A stretch of 64,000 bases of DNA from an uncultured Phascolarctobacterium sp. (GCF_934190775.1 NZ_CAKPTG010000007.1:48528-112527); one strand, 5' to 3'; shown: positions 43,890 to 53,082, counted from the stretch's first letter. Notes: generated by a model from the sequence alone, not told the origin. Program-made: numbers and translations.

Positions 43890-44669
43890 CTACAGCTTAG
43901 CACCACTTGAACGGATAACTTCTTCCGCCGCCTCCCCCAGATACCAACGGATAACAGAAAAGAACGGCAGCGTCACGCCATTATAATCAGGCAGCAGACA
44001 GATAGTTGCCAGCATTTCCAGTACTTCATCCAGATCTCGGCCCTTGCTCAGCTCCTCACTTATCTGGTCCTCCAGCGTATGGATAACCTCTCGGCGCATG
44101 CGCATCAAACGCGGCGCGTTCAAGTTCAGCTCGCGGATAGTGCTGCGCGCCTTGTTTTGCAGCTCCTTCGGGCAGGTATCTTCGTCTACATACATCCGCC
44201 CGCTATGCTCCGCATAACGGAACAGGCGGATTTTGCCGGGAATCTTCAGCGGATTGAGAATATAGTTTGTAATTTCGCGCCCACCCTTGGGCACATCGCA
44301 GCTTCGGTCACGCTTCTGGCTGGAATAGCGCCACTCGGGATCAGGCACGTAGGGCTGACTGCCGCCATGGCACACGCCCAACAGATTGCGCCAATCCAGA
44401 TGATAGTTGTGTCCATGCTCCTGCGTGGCATTTTTCGGATAAAAATGCTCTACGCGGAAGTCGTCAACCTCGCCTTCCTCCTCCGCCAGCTTAATGCCTA
44501 CCTCACAATAGGCGCAAAGGCCGTGCTGGTCACGCAAGATTGCTTCCCGCACCTGTTTGTAGCCCTTGCGGCAACGACGACGGAAATGCTCCCAGGTTTC
44601 CTCGGGATTACGCAGGCGATACTGCCTAAGCATCTCCGGCTCTTCCTTGCTTTTATAAACACGTTTCAT
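43890..44669 (-). CDS. ptuB: HNH endonuclease, PtuB-like (Septu-type defence)
   Basis: 259 residues with an HNH nuclease core at about 40-110: GLCAYCE (metal-binding CxxC), FRVEHFYPK (catalytic His) and DWRNLLGVCHGG (the Asn and second Cys-His). This arrangement matches PtuB of Septu systems. Its ATG overlaps the stop codon of the ATPase gene by ATGA, so the two are translationally coupled. In Septu systems the ATPase restrains the nuclease until phage infection (family knowledge). The retron reverse transcriptase seen with some PtuAB pairs is not present here. Confidence 0.75.
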   Translation of the reverse strand: MKRVYKSKEEPEMLRQYRLRNPEETWEHFRRRCRKGYKQVREAILRDQHGLCAYCEVGIKLAEEEGEVDDFRVEHFYPKNATQEHGHNYHLDWRNLLGVCHGGSQPYVPDPEWRYSSQKRDRSCDVPKGGREITNYILNPLKIPGKIRLFRYAEHSGRMYVDEDTCPKELQNKARSTIRELNLNAPRLMRMRREVIHTLEDQISEELSKGRDLDEVLEMLATICLLPDYNGVTLPFFSVIRWYLGEAAEEVIRSSGAKL

Positions 44670-45982
44670 GAGCGCCTCCTGCGGAACTGACGCATACGGA
44701 TATCCATATCCGCACGCAGCAGAGCAGGCTCCTTGCCTTTAGACCATTTATCCAGCTTTTTGCGCAGCTCCAAAGCCTCCGGCGTATCCCAGGCATCCTC
44801 GCTCACCAGCTGCAGATAACGCTTTAAATCCTGCACAATCGGCAGAGCTTGCGGACGCGGGCTCACATTCTGGATATCCTGCAGCAGCTGATAGCTGTTG
44901 GCTCCTAAAGAAAAATCTACGTGACGCACTCCTTCAAACTGCTTGCCCCAGGCCAGCACGCGGATGCTCTCGGCCGGCACGCTACTAAGCACCTGCGGAC
45001 TATGCGTAGTAACAACAAACTGCACCATCGGGAAGGTTTTCTGCAAATCAAGCAGCACCGTCTGCTGCCACAGAGGATGCAAATGCATTTCTACCTCATC
45101 AATCAATACAAGGCCAGGTGTCTTGGTTACCGCATCCTCACGCAGCTGCGGATTCAGACGTGCCATGCGATAAGCCAGATCAGCCACCATACTGATAATG
45201 CTGCGGAAGCCGTCGCTCAATTCATCTACCACCATCTCACCCATATCGGGATGACTGACAACAAAGCATTTCAGGCGATAATTATAATACAAATCACGCA
45301 GACCTGTGCTTTCCAGACACACGTCTACAGCGTTCTGAATAGCATTCTTCAGCATCACATTGCGCTTCACCTCTGCGCTGTACTGCTGCTCTGTCTGCGC
45401 ACATTTGGTAACGTACTCAAACCATTTGCCAAAGGTGCTATAGGAAGAAGACGGCTCCAGGCATTCCTCGTAGCCTACATTGCGTTCTGTCAGCGACTTG
45501 TGAAAATTCGTCATCAGCTTGCTATCTACCCAAATGCGCTGAGTACCGTAATAGGCCAGCACCGGCAGCAGCCTGTTGCCGTTCTCCTTAGCATCGTGCG
45601 CCAATGCGCAACCACGCTCGCACAGCTCATTAGCATCATCCTCGGGCACATTGCCCTCCAGCAGGCGGCGGGTACAGGTAAGCTTTTTGCCGTAAACCTC
45701 ACCCTCCAGCTTAATTTCTACCGGATAATGGCATTCCATACCATCAATATGACGCATATCCTTTTTATAAACAGGCACACGCCGCACATCCTGGGGAGTA
45801 ATTTGCCTGCCACTGGCATCAAAGCTGCGCAGGTAAGGCTCCAGAGCAATTGCCAGCGCATCAAAAATCGCCGTCTTGCCCTTGCCGTTTTCACCTACAA
45901 TAACTGTCAGCCTAGGTTCAAAATCAATATCAAGCTCATCGTAACAACGGAAATTCTTCAGCCTTAATCTTTCTATCTGCAT
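44666..45982 (-). CDS. ptuA: ABC/SMC-type ATPase, PtuA-like (Septu-type defence)
   Basis: 438 residues. Walker A GENGKGKTAIFDAL lies near residue 30, an inserted helical region follows, then a signature-like LSDGFRSIISM, Walker B GLVLIDEVEMHLHP and the H-loop VVTTHSPQVLSS. This compact AAA_15/AAA_21 layout is shared by PtuA and by other single-gene ATPases (OLD-like). The coupled HNH gene favours PtuA. The start at 45982 is an ATG with GGAGG upstream. No phage or plasmid genes lie nearby. Confidence 0.75.
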   Translation of the reverse strand: MQIERLRLKNFRCYDELDIDFEPRLTVIVGENGKGKTAIFDALAIALEPYLRSFDASGRQITPQDVRRVPVYKKDMRHIDGMECHYPVEIKLEGEVYGKKLTCTRRLLEGNVPEDDANELCERGCALAHDAKENGNRLLPVLAYYGTQRIWVDSKLMTNFHKSLTERNVGYEECLEPSSSYSTFGKWFEYVTKCAQTEQQYSAEVKRNVMLKNAIQNAVDVCLESTGLRDLYYNYRLKCFVVSHPDMGEMVVDELSDGFRSIISMVADLAYRMARLNPQLREDAVTKTPGLVLIDEVEMHLHPLWQQTVLLDLQKTFPMVQFVVTTHSPQVLSSVPAESIRVLAWGKQFEGVRHVDFSLGANSYQLLQDIQNVSPRPQALPIVQDLKRYLQLVSEDAWDTPEALELRKKLDKWSKGKEPALLRADMDIRMRQFRRRRS

Positions 45983-46156
45983 AACCTGACCTCCGTTTCT
46001 GTATCTCTGCTTACATTATAGCATTATTTATCTCCCAAACTAATAATTTTTACAGTTTTATTATGAATTTTTTGTGGCAGGGTGTATAATAAATAAACAT
46101 CATCGGCAATTCTTTGCTACTTGCCTCATTTCTGTACTCGAAAGGAAAAACTGTTT

Positions 46157-47368
46157 ATGAATATATTTCTTCTGCTTACAATCGCCATGCTCATGATTAT
46201 CCTCATGCTGCGGCGTCACATTCCCATCGGCCCCTGTATGCTCACCAGCGGTATTTTTATCTGGCTGATGAAAGCACCGGAGCTGCCGTATCTGGTGCAG
46301 GCCTTACGTGAAACCTTAACAATGCCGCGTACCTATGATATCCTTTTTGCCCTTTATTTTGTCATGTGCCTGGAAATCGAGCTGCGCACCAGCGGTGCTC
46401 TGGCAGGTATGGTGCAGGCGCTGCAGCGCATCTTTTCCAGCGCCAAAGTAACCCTGGCCGTGATGCCTGCCTTCTTAGGCTTGCTGCCGTCACTGGGCGG
46501 CGCGCGCTTTTCGGCTCCTATTGTAGAGGAGGCCAGCAAAAATCTGCCTATCGAACAGGAGCACAAGGCAGCCATCAACTTCTGGTTCCGTCACATCTTT
46601 GAATTTTCCAGTCCGATTATCCCCGGTATGATTATGGCCTGCAACATCGCCGGCGTCAGCTACAGTGAATTCATCCTGCATCTGGCCTGGCTTACCGTAC
46701 TGGCCTTCTCCGCCGGCTGGTTCGTCCTCATTCGCCCCATTAAAGCGGATAACAGCCGTACCGAAACAATTGCCAATGACAGTCAGGGAATGCAGGATTT
46801 GTGGCTGGCGCTTTCGCCTGTCATCATCACCTTTATTTTGGTAGTCTTCTGCGGCTTCAACGCCTCTGCCGGCATGGGCCTGGTCACAGCCTGCCTCTTT
46901 CTGGTACTGCGCTTTACTAAGCGTGAGGTCGGTCTCAAGGATGTCGTTATCGGTGCGTTGGACATCAAAATGTTTCTCAATGTGCTCTGCATTCTCTACT
47001 TCATTCAGATTCTGACCGTCACCCACGTGCTGCAGGAAATCGTTGCAGCCTTCCAAAGCTCTCCGCTGCCGGTGCCTGTTATCATCGCCTGCGTCAGCTT
47101 CATCATCGGCGTGCTTACAGGTATGTCGCAAGGACACGTGGCCATCGTTATGCCCATTGTCGCCGCTATGCAGACAGGCAGCCTGAACCTGGCCGGCGTT
47201 GCCATGGCCTTCGGTATTGCCGGACAGATGCTCACACCGACGCATATGTGTCTTGTCATCACTGTCGATTATTTCAAAGCCAACTTTTTCAAAACGCTTA
47301 AGCCTGTACTTCTGTGTGAAATAATCATTTTGACTATCTTTACAGTTTATACTTATTTTACATGGTGA
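46157..47368 (+). CDS. DUF401-family integral membrane protein
   Basis: 403 residues with about 11-12 membrane helices. The segment LLPSLGGARFSAPIVEEASK is the family hallmark; a second half-repeat has GVLTGMSQGHVAIVMPIV, and the two are like the inverted re-entrant loops of ion-transporter-superfamily permeases. A carboxylate or amino-acid transport role is possible but unproven. Start ATG at 46157 with AAAGGA 10 nt upstream. It is divergent from ptuA. Confidence 0.8.
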   Translation: MNIFLLLTIAMLMIILMLRRHIPIGPCMLTSGIFIWLMKAPELPYLVQALRETLTMPRTYDILFALYFVMCLEIELRTSGALAGMVQALQRIFSSAKVTLAVMPAFLGLLPSLGGARFSAPIVEEASKNLPIEQEHKAAINFWFRHIFEFSSPIIPGMIMACNIAGVSYSEFILHLAWLTVLAFSAGWFVLIRPIKADNSRTETIANDSQGMQDLWLALSPVIITFILVVFCGFNASAGMGLVTACLFLVLRFTKREVGLKDVVIGALDIKMFLNVLCILYFIQILTVTHVLQEIVAAFQSSPLPVPVIIACVSFIIGVLTGMSQGHVAIVMPIVAAMQTGSLNLAGVAMAFGIAGQMLTPTHMCLVITVDYFKANFFKTLKPVLLCEIIILTIFTVYTYFTW

Positions 47369-47460
47369 ACTTTCAGTGCGTAATCAGCAGCAAGCAGTGT
47401 TCGGATTAGTCCTCAAAACACTGTCCGCTGCAGATTAAGCACTTTATTTTTATTATTTGC

Positions 47461-47490
47461 TTGCAGTAGCACAAAGATTAAGTGTATAAT
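47461..47490 (+). promoter_or_regulatory. Promoter of the putP-like gene
   Basis: TTGCAG (47461-47466), 18 nt, TATAAT (47485-47490), 35 nt before the start codon. Confidence 0.5.
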
Positions 47491-47525
47491 AATGTTATCT
47501 ATTCTTAAATTTTGGAGGGGTGTTC

Positions 47526-48983
47526 GTGAATTATACGGAAATGGTAGTCTTCATCGTCTACCTGCTATTCATGTTATCAATCGGTATCTGGTTCTTCTAT
47601 AAAAATCGTCAGGGTGGTGAAAAGACCTACTTCCTCGGCGGTCGTCAGATGGGACCTTGGGTAACTGCGCTTTCTGCCGGTGCTTCGGATATGAGTGCCT
47701 GGGTGCTCATGGGCTTGCCGACATCTATTTATGCTCTTGGTCTAGGTCAGGCCTGGATCAGTATCGGCCTGCTCACCGGCTATTCCTTAAGCTGGATTTT
47801 CCAGGCTCCGCGCCTGCGTCGTTTTTCCATTGTGGCCAACGATGCCATCACTATTCCGCAGTACCTCAGCAACCGCTTTTTATCTAAGTCCCATGTGCTG
47901 CAGGTAATCTGTGCAATCGTCTTCCTTATTGCCTACACTATTTATTCCGCATCCAGCATCAAGGCTTGCGGTACTCTGTTCAACACCGTTATCGGCATTG
48001 ACCAGACCTACACCATGTATGTGGCAGCCTTTATCATCATCGGCTACACCTTCTTAGGTGGCTTCTCCGCTGTTTGCTGGACCGACTTCTATCAGGGCCT
48101 GATGATTCTTGGTTCTCTGTTGATTGCACCTATCTTCGCAGTATCCTTAATCAATCCGCAGGCTGTTGCCGGCATTCCTCCCGATTACTGGAATCCGGTT
48201 GCCAAAACCTCTGATATCATCTCCGGCTTCGGCTGGGGCCTGGGCTACTTCGGTATGCCGCATATCATCATCCGCTTCATGTCCCTCAAATCCCAAAAGG
48301 AAATGAAGAAATCCGCTGTTATCGCTATCAGCTGGACTGCCCTCATCTGCTTCTTCGCTACTATGGTAGGCGTTGTTGGCCGTATGTATCTGGGTATGGA
48401 TGAAAACATCAACCAAAATTCTCTGGTATTCATCGCCATGGTTCGCAGCATTTTCCCGGCTCTGATGAGCGGCATCCTCCTTTCCGGCGTATTGGCTGCT
48501 TCCATGAGTACTGCTTCCAGCCAGCTGCTCGCTTCCGCTTCTGCCTTTGCCAGCGACGTTTATAAGCCTGTAATCCGCAAATACCAGTCCGGTGACAAGG
48601 AAATGCTTTGGGCAGGCCGCATCGTCGTACTCGTTATCTCCTTCGTTGCTCTGCTTATTGCCGATTCCCCGCGTGCCGGCAGCATTATGGAGCTGGTTGC
48701 CAACGCCTGGGGCGTATTCGGTGCAGCCTTCGGCTCTGCTATCATGCTCAGCCTTTTCTGGCGCGGCTTCACCTTCCAGGGTGCAGTAGCCTGCATCATC
48801 GTCGGTGCTGTTGTTGATATCGGCTGGTACCTGACTATGGCTGCTTCCACCGGCATCTACGAAATTATTCCCGGCTTTTTTGCCAGCCTTGTAGCAGGTG
48901 TCATCGTTTCCCTGCTTAGTGGCGGTCCCTCCAAAGATGTTGCTGAGCTTTATGATAAAGCCAACAACTACGTTGAGGAATAA
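47526..48983 (+). CDS. putP: Sodium/proline symporter-like SSS transporter
   Basis: 485 residues with 13 membrane helices of the LeuT-type SSS family. N-terminal FLGGRQMGPWVTALSAGASDMSAW contains the conserved Na+ site and substrate helix, then GLPTSIYALGLGQAWI; FGWGLGYFGMPHIIIRFM is a PutP marker. Start is the GTG at 47526 (GGAGGGG upstream). Proline is the probable substrate. Confidence 0.9.
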   Translation: MNYTEMVVFIVYLLFMLSIGIWFFYKNRQGGEKTYFLGGRQMGPWVTALSAGASDMSAWVLMGLPTSIYALGLGQAWISIGLLTGYSLSWIFQAPRLRRFSIVANDAITIPQYLSNRFLSKSHVLQVICAIVFLIAYTIYSASSIKACGTLFNTVIGIDQTYTMYVAAFIIIGYTFLGGFSAVCWTDFYQGLMILGSLLIAPIFAVSLINPQAVAGIPPDYWNPVAKTSDIISGFGWGLGYFGMPHIIIRFMSLKSQKEMKKSAVIAISWTALICFFATMVGVVGRMYLGMDENINQNSLVFIAMVRSIFPALMSGILLSGVLAASMSTASSQLLASASAFASDVYKPVIRKYQSGDKEMLWAGRIVVLVISFVALLIADSPRAGSIMELVANAWGVFGAAFGSAIMLSLFWRGFTFQGAVACIIVGAVVDIGWYLTMAASTGIYEIIPGFFASLVAGVIVSLLSGGPSKDVAELYDKANNYVEE

Positions 48984-49036
48984 TTGTAAAGCTTATTACA
49001 ATTACACATAAATGTTATCCCTCGCAAGAATTTTTC

Positions 49037-49064
49037 TTGCATAATCACCCAAAAGCGCTATACT
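49037..49064 (+). promoter_or_regulatory. Promoter of the DASS transporter gene
   Basis: TTGCAT (49037-49042), 16 nt, TATACT (49059-49064). A strong hairpin follows within about 15 nt of the predicted start point. Confidence 0.5.
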
Positions 49065-49076
49065 GTAGATATAGTT

Positions 49077-49120
49077 AAGCCCGATTTGTCAATGCAGACG
49101 ACAAATCGGGCTTTCGTGTT
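49077..49120 (+). terminator. Hairpin at the 5' end of the DASS leader
   Basis: AAGCCCGATTTGTC pairs perfectly with GACAAATCGGGCTT, followed by TCGTGTTTTTCC. It may be the putP terminator, or an attenuator/5' stabiliser for the next gene, because the promoter above lies upstream of it. Confidence 0.75.
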
Positions 49121-49153
49121 TTTCCATATTTTTTATTGAGAGGGGTTTTAATT

Positions 49154-50644
49154 ATGGAAGAAGAAAAAAGAATCACTACACCAAAGCCGGAAGGATTCTT
49201 CAAAAAGTACGGCTTTTACATCGCGCTTATCGTTCTTCTAGGCATCATCGCCTGCCCTACGCCAGACGGCCTTTCAATCGCCGGACAAAGGATGCTCGGC
49301 ATCATGGTCTTCTCCGTCATCGTCTGGGCTACAACAGCAATCTCCTATCCTGTCAGTGCCAGTGTTATCATCGCACTCATGGCAGTACTTATAGGCTTTG
49401 CGCCTAACCCTGCAACCGGTAAAATTTTCGGTACCGCCGCAGGCCTTGGTATTGGCCTCAAGGGTTTTTCCACCACGGCCTTCTGCCTTGTTGCCGCCGC
49501 CATGTTTTTAGCCACCGCTATGACAAAAACCGGGCTTGATAAGCGTATCGCTCTCGTCATTTTATCTAAGCTAGGCGCTAAAGCCAACCGTGTTGTCATC
49601 GGCGTTATCTGCTGCGGCTTTATCCTCAGCTTCTTTGTACCAAGCACCACAGCCCGCGTTGCCTGCCTTGTACCTATTGTTCTCGGTATGATCAGCGCTT
49701 TCGGCGTACCGCTCAAAAGCCGCTTCGCCGGTATGCTGATGATTACCGTAGCTCAGGTCGACAGTGTCTGGAACGTCGGTATCAAGACGGCTGCCGCGCA
49801 AAACATGGTAGCCATCAACTTCATCCGCTCCCAGTTGGGAGTAGATATTTCCTGGCTGGACTGGTTCATCGCCGCTGCTCCCTTTGCCGTACTCATGAGC
49901 TTTGCCCTGTATCATGTTATGATGTTTTTAATGCCGCCGGAAATTGACGAAATCCCCGGCGGTCAGCAGACAGTCAAAAAGCTTTTGCATGATATGGGCA
50001 AAATCACCAAGGATGAAATTAAGCTTTTATGCATCTCCGTCTGCCTGCTCGTTTTATGGACGACAGAAAAGAAGCTGCACGTTATCGATACCTCCACCAG
50101 CACCATTGTTGCCATCAGCCTTTTGATGCTGCCAAAAATCGGTGTTATGCAATGGGAAGAGGTTGTCCATAAAATCAACTGGGGCACTGTTGTTCTCTTC
50201 GGTGTAGGCATTTCCCTGGGCAACGCTCTGCTGTCCACCAAAGCAGCTACCTGGCTGGCCAACGTTATCGTCAACACCTTTGACCTGTCCAATTCTACCA
50301 CCATTATGGTACTAGCAATTATGGCGCTGTTCCTGATCATCGTGCACATGGGCTTCGCCAGCGCTACAGGCCTTGCCGCCGCTATTATACCTATCATCAT
50401 CTCCGTACTGCAGCAGCTCAAAACACCGGGCGTTAACGTTATCGGTATGACGATGATTCTGCAATATGTCGTAAGCTTCGGCTTTATTTTACCGGTCAAC
50501 GCGCCACAGAACATGATTGCCTACGGCACCAATACCTTCGAAGTGCGTGACTTCGTCCGTTGCGGCATCCCGCTGACCATCATCGGCTTCAGCCTGATTA
50601 TGCTGCTTGGTATGACCTACTGGAAATGGTTAGGACTTGTATAA
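49154..50644 (+). CDS. DASS/SLC13-family anion:sodium symporter
   Basis: 496 residues, about 11 helices plus two re-entrant hairpins. The two SNT-type loops of the fold appear as VPSTTARVACLVP and FASATGLAAAIIP: Ser and Thr are kept but the Asn is not, so ion or substrate coordination may differ from the VcINDY dicarboxylate carrier. Start ATG at 49154 with GAGGGG upstream. The likely substrates are di- or tricarboxylates; succinate would fit a succinate-fermenting host (inference). Confidence 0.85.
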   Translation: MEEEKRITTPKPEGFFKKYGFYIALIVLLGIIACPTPDGLSIAGQRMLGIMVFSVIVWATTAISYPVSASVIIALMAVLIGFAPNPATGKIFGTAAGLGIGLKGFSTTAFCLVAAAMFLATAMTKTGLDKRIALVILSKLGAKANRVVIGVICCGFILSFFVPSTTARVACLVPIVLGMISAFGVPLKSRFAGMLMITVAQVDSVWNVGIKTAAAQNMVAINFIRSQLGVDISWLDWFIAAAPFAVLMSFALYHVMMFLMPPEIDEIPGGQQTVKKLLHDMGKITKDEIKLLCISVCLLVLWTTEKKLHVIDTSTSTIVAISLLMLPKIGVMQWEEVVHKINWGTVVLFGVGISLGNALLSTKAATWLANVIVNTFDLSNSTTIMVLAIMALFLIIVHMGFASATGLAAAIIPIIISVLQQLKTPGVNVIGMTMILQYVVSFGFILPVNAPQNMIAYGTNTFEVRDFVRCGIPLTIIGFSLIMLLGMTYWKWLGLV

Positions 50645-50665
50645 GCCTGCTTCTGTTAACCTCTG

Positions 50666-50698
50666 AGCGTTCTGCCCCAAGCGGCAGAACGCTTTTTA
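50666..50698 (+). terminator. Intrinsic terminator after the DASS gene
   Basis: AGCGTTCTGCC pairs perfectly with GGCAGAACGCT, 6-nt loop, followed by TTTTATA. Confidence 0.9.
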
Positions 50699-50823
50699 TA
50701 TCCAGCACAGGGCATCACCACCTAAATTATCCCGAGGCAAAAGCATAGCATTTTCCTCTCAATCATATTATAATAAAAGTGACCAATAAATTTGCTTAAT
50801 ACATTATGTGAGGAGGTTCTGCC

Positions 50824-51417
50824 ATGCGTACTTTTCTGCCATTAGCCTTTTGGTACTGGCTCTATAATCAGCTCTTCTTCTTTTTGGGAGCATTGGGCTT
50901 TTTTGTAATTCATTTTCTTGTTGCTTTCATCGGCTTCGGCGGCATGGATACTCTTGCCAGCGCTATTTTGACAACACTTTATGCATTTATTCTTTACAAG
51001 CTCTTCGGGCGTTTTCTCTGGCGCAACAGGCTACAGCAATATAATTTTAGCAATAACACCCTCATATATGCCTCATTGCTGCCGCTGATTTTAGGCAGCG
51101 TCGTTCTCACCGCCAGCTTTGCCATAGCAGACGGCAAAATCTACAACACCATGACCGCTATGCCTATGCTTGCGGCGATTAACCTCAGCCTATCCTATCT
51201 GCCGCTCGCCAAAAGCGTCTGGACAATGCTCATTTTAGGCAGCATCTTTAACCTCTTTACGCTTACCTGCTTTTGGCGCTACTGCCGCAAGTATCTGCAG
51301 CAGGAAATTCCCTGGCTGAAGTTGCTCATCCCGCTGGCTATCTGTCTGGTAATCTGCACAATTGTTATCTATGGCATAACGATTACGTATCTACCTGATG
51401 ATAAGGTGGGAGGATGA
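50824..51417 (+). CDS. Hypothetical membrane protein, 197 residues
   Basis: Not recognised. About five to six membrane helices, the first within LFFFLGALGFFVIHFLVAF and the last within KLLIPLAICLVICTIVIYG, with short basic loops. The ribosome site GAGGAGG is strong, with ATG at 50824. Its 3' end overlaps a short frame that encodes a HicB-like C-terminus. Confidence 0.75.
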   Translation: MRTFLPLAFWYWLYNQLFFFLGALGFFVIHFLVAFIGFGGMDTLASAILTTLYAFILYKLFGRFLWRNRLQQYNFSNNTLIYASLLPLILGSVVLTASFAIADGKIYNTMTAMPMLAAINLSLSYLPLAKSVWTMLILGSIFNLFTLTCFWRYCRKYLQQEIPWLKLLIPLAICLVICTIVIYGITITYLPDDKVGG

Positions 51418-51535
51418 GATAGTCAAAAAAACTCTCACCATCCCTAAATGGTTAAATGATGCGGCGATTGCCAAAAAGCTGAACTTCTCCAAAATTTTAC
51501 AGGATGCTCTCAAGCACGAGCTCAATATCGGATAA
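51398..51535 (+). pseudogene. HicB antitoxin C-terminal remnant
   Basis: A 45-codon frame ending TLTIPKWLNDAAIAKKLNFS, then KILQDALKHELNIG, closely like the ribbon-helix-helix end of HicB antitoxins. The N-terminal HicB fold is missing and no hicA is near. The first ATG at 51398 has no ribosome site and lies in the 3' end of the membrane-protein gene. It could still be a minimal DNA-binding peptide, but a decayed antitoxin is simpler. Confidence 0.6.
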
Positions 51536-51559
51536 AGCAAAAATCGCACTTGCTAAATT

Positions 51560-51589
51560 CGATTAACTTAATTATAATTAAGTTAATCG
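51560..51589. promoter_or_regulatory. 30-bp perfect palindrome upstream of the DUF234-type ATPase gene
   Basis: Arms CGATTAACTTAATTA / TAATTAAGTTAATCG with no spacer, at 51560-51589, followed at 51591-51609 by a further partial copy (GATTAAGTTAATTATAATT). It sits 40 nt before the start codon and overlaps TATAAT-like sequence, so it looks like an operator. Confidence 0.8.
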
Positions 51590-51629
51590 TGATTAAGTTA
51601 ATTATAATTTGTCAAATTTGGAGGATATT

Positions 51630-53015
51630 ATGTTTATAGGACGAAGCGCAGAGTTAAAACAGATGTCACGTCTTTATGCCAATAATGATTTCCAGTGTAT
51701 CATCATCTGGGGACGTAGGCGTGTAGGCAAAACAACACTTATCAATCAATTCATCAAAGATAAACCCACTGTATATTTTACAGCAACAGAAAGTACTGCC
51801 AAGGATAATCTCGAAGCTTTCAGTAAAAGCATTGGTGCTTTCACTAATCATTCTCTCTATAATTCTCCTCTTTACCAAAATTACGAGGATGCCTTAAACG
51901 AGATTTTTTTACAGGCGCAGACGAAACAGCTGGTTTTGGTTATCGATGAATATCCCTATTTGGCCAAGGCCTACAATCCAATTTCTTCTATTCTTCAAAA
52001 ACTTATAGATAAATACAGTAAAAGCAGCAAACTTTACATAATCCTCTGCGGTTCTTCTATGTCATTCATGGAACATCAAGTGCTTGGATATCAAAGTCCT
52101 CTCTACGGTAGACGTACAGCCCAATTAGAAATCAAGCCTTTTAATTTTTTTGAATACAAAGATTACTATAAGCATTTTTCGCAGGAAGATTTAGCACTGG
52201 TTTATGGTATTACCGGTGGCATTCCCCAATACATGAAATTTTTCAACGATAGTCTTTCAATCAAAGAAAATATTATCAATAACTTTCTTACCCCTAGCGG
52301 TTATCTCTATGAAGAACCTGAAAACCTGTTAAAGCAGGAATTGCGTGAACCGGCAATCTATAACGCTATCATACGTGCTATTGCAACAGGAAGTTCTAAA
52401 AGCTCGGAGATATCCTCTAAGGTTGGCGTTAATAGCAGTAAATTGGCAATCTATGTTGATAAGCTTATCGAACTAGGCATTGTATGCCGAGAAAATCCCA
52501 TCGGCGAAAAAAGTAAGCGTAAGGTCATCTATTCTATTCGGGATGGCATGTTTAATTTTTGGTATCGCTTTATTCCCGCTAACAATCTGCTGATTCAACG
52601 TAACAAGAGTATAGCTGCCTGGAACAATATTGAACCACAGCTTAACACCTATATGGGCCATATTTTTGAACAAATATGCCAAGATTATCTCTGGCAAGTA
52701 TATGATATGCTACCATTACCGTTTCAACAAATAGGTCGCTGGTGGGGCACAAATCCCAAATTAAAACGTCAGGAAGAAATTGATATCGTTGCAACCGATG
52801 AAACAACAGCTATTGTCTGCGAATGCAAATGGCGCAAAGAAAAAGTAGATGTACAAGTGCTTAACACTTTAACAGAACGTGCCTTACTGCTGCCATATAC
52901 TAATCTTCATTATTTTATTTTTTCAAAATCCGGTTTTACCAAGGAATGTATTCTCCATGCCAAAGAATTACGAAATACAACACTTCTGACATATTCCGAA
53001 ATCCTTAAAGAATAG
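51630..53015 (+). CDS. Archaeal-type ATPase with DUF234-like C-terminus
   Basis: 461 residues. P-loop ATPase domain: FIGRSAELKQM, Walker A GRRRVGKTTLI and Walker B LVLVIDEYPYLA. Then a winged-helix segment (SSEISSKVGVNSSKLAIYVD) and a C-terminal nuclease-like DUF234 domain with IDIVATDETTAIVCECKW, a PD-(D/E)XK-like pattern. Function unknown; related to, but distinct from, the DUF4143-type protein at 2417-3733. Start ATG at 51630 with GGAGG upstream. It is probably accessory. Confidence 0.82.
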   Translation: MFIGRSAELKQMSRLYANNDFQCIIIWGRRRVGKTTLINQFIKDKPTVYFTATESTAKDNLEAFSKSIGAFTNHSLYNSPLYQNYEDALNEIFLQAQTKQLVLVIDEYPYLAKAYNPISSILQKLIDKYSKSSKLYIILCGSSMSFMEHQVLGYQSPLYGRRTAQLEIKPFNFFEYKDYYKHFSQEDLALVYGITGGIPQYMKFFNDSLSIKENIINNFLTPSGYLYEEPENLLKQELREPAIYNAIIRAIATGSSKSSEISSKVGVNSSKLAIYVDKLIELGIVCRENPIGEKSKRKVIYSIRDGMFNFWYRFIPANNLLIQRNKSIAAWNNIEPQLNTYMGHIFEQICQDYLWQVYDMLPLPFQQIGRWWGTNPKLKRQEEIDIVATDETTAIVCECKWRKEKVDVQVLNTLTERALLLPYTNLHYFIFSKSGFTKECILHAKELRNTTLLTYSEILKE

Positions 53016-53027
53016 TCTCAGTAATGC

Positions 53028-53082
53028 AAAAAGCAAGTGCCTGCTTCAGTAATGTACTGAAGCGTAGCACTTGCTTTTTTCG
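53028..53082. terminator. Bidirectional terminator, ATPase gene versus polyamine operon
   Basis: AAAAAGCAAGTGC and GCTTCAGT pair with ACTGAAGC and GCACTTGCTTTTT. T runs lie on both strands. Confidence 0.9.
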
